The notes under the pieces were generated by a model. That model did no database searches. It saw only the letters and a program-made list of their open reading frames with translations, and was not told the DNA's origin. 6,471 bases of DNA from Verrucomicrobiia bacterium (GTDB lineage: Bacteria; Verrucomicrobiota; Verrucomicrobiia; CAIQCK01): positions 1 through 6,471 of the forward strand of contig JAOACV010000153.1 of assembly GCA_026417675.1 (NCBI GenBank). Reading direction: 5' to 3'. A program made the translations under genes and the position numbers. Positions 6,254-6,471 of the stretch are shown here, piece by piece (position 1 is the stretch's first letter; each line of letters opens with the position of its first letter).

Positions 6254-6471
6254 GGTTTCATTCGGCACGCTGCCGAAGACAAGGGCGGCGCCGGTCCGAA
6301 GGCGCCATCGGTGATCTCAATGGCATTGTAGGCAGTCACCGGGGACTCGCAAGTATCGAGAACCTCCAATCGCTTTTGCACAACACTCAGCAATAGTCTG
6401 TCGTGTTTGTTCCTGCAAATGAAGCGGAAGGCTCTGGACTGCTGCGAGCATCGCAGCTTTCTGGCCGTGGC
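6254..6471. other. Region upstream of the lyase; no supported gene
   Basis: This is about 218 bases between the lyase start and the window edge. On the minus strand one frame is open from the edge to TGA at 6246-6244 (75 codons, mostly G/C at third positions, Cys-rich). A second is open from the edge to TGA at 6319-6317 (50 codons, ending CLQCH). Either could be the tail of a gene that begins outside the window; neither resembles a family I know, and they cannot both be coding. On the plus strand no frame is convincing. I found no promoter with two good hexamers at proper spacing for the lyase. Confidence 0.4.

Noticed and set aside
6317..6328. CxxCH heme-binding motif (CLQCH) at the end of a 50-codon minus-strand frame
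   Set aside because: A single motif at the extreme end of an unsupported frame with low G/C at third positions is likely chance.

Overview
The window looks like part of a chromosome from a free-living, high-GC Gram-negative bacterium of the Verrucomicrobiota (Pedosphaera/Limisphaerales-like). This is an inference from gene content: a DUF4091-type glycan-active protein, two PEP-CTERM surface proteins and a secreted heparinase II/III-like lyase. No rRNA, tRNA or phylogenetic marker is present to confirm it. I see no RNA gene, CRISPR array, transposase or phage gene.

Layout. The left edge cuts a plus-strand gene whose visible 454 residues form a beta-sandwich followed by a barrel-like DUF4091/GH123-like domain with an Asp-Glu pair; it ends at 1367. 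A spacer of about 250 bases holds a weak candidate promoter, an inverted repeat and a clear ribosome binding site. Two plus-strand genes for exported PEP-CTERM proteins follow, 13 bases apart and probably co-transcribed (1617-2402 and about 2416-3522). A 205-base convergent spacer with several inverted repeats separates them from a long minus-strand gene (6253 to 3728) for a heparinase II/III-family polysaccharide lyase with a signal peptide and an N-terminal carbohydrate-binding-like domain. The last 200 bases lie upstream of that lyase and carry no gene I can support, although two minus-strand frames are open to the window edge.

How the genes may work together. Two genes (DUF4091/GH123-like and heparinase-like) point to breakdown of complex, possibly uronic-acid-containing, polysaccharides outside the cytoplasm. 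The two PEP-CTERM proteins would be sorted by an exosortase that is not encoded here, and in such systems are linked to exopolysaccharide or the cell surface. A shared role in extracellular glycan handling is plausible but unproven, because the lyase is on the opposite strand and the left gene is separated by its own spacer.

The most unusual observation is the start of the second PEP-CTERM gene. A strong Shine-Dalgarno sequence stands six bases before an ATC codon, exactly where ATG would give a perfect signal peptide. The only conventional start in frame (TTG at 2452) has no ribosome binding site and removes the positively charged part of the signal. This is either a non-canonical AUC start, a point mutation, or a base-call error. 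I found no convincing evidence of a wholly new multi-gene system.
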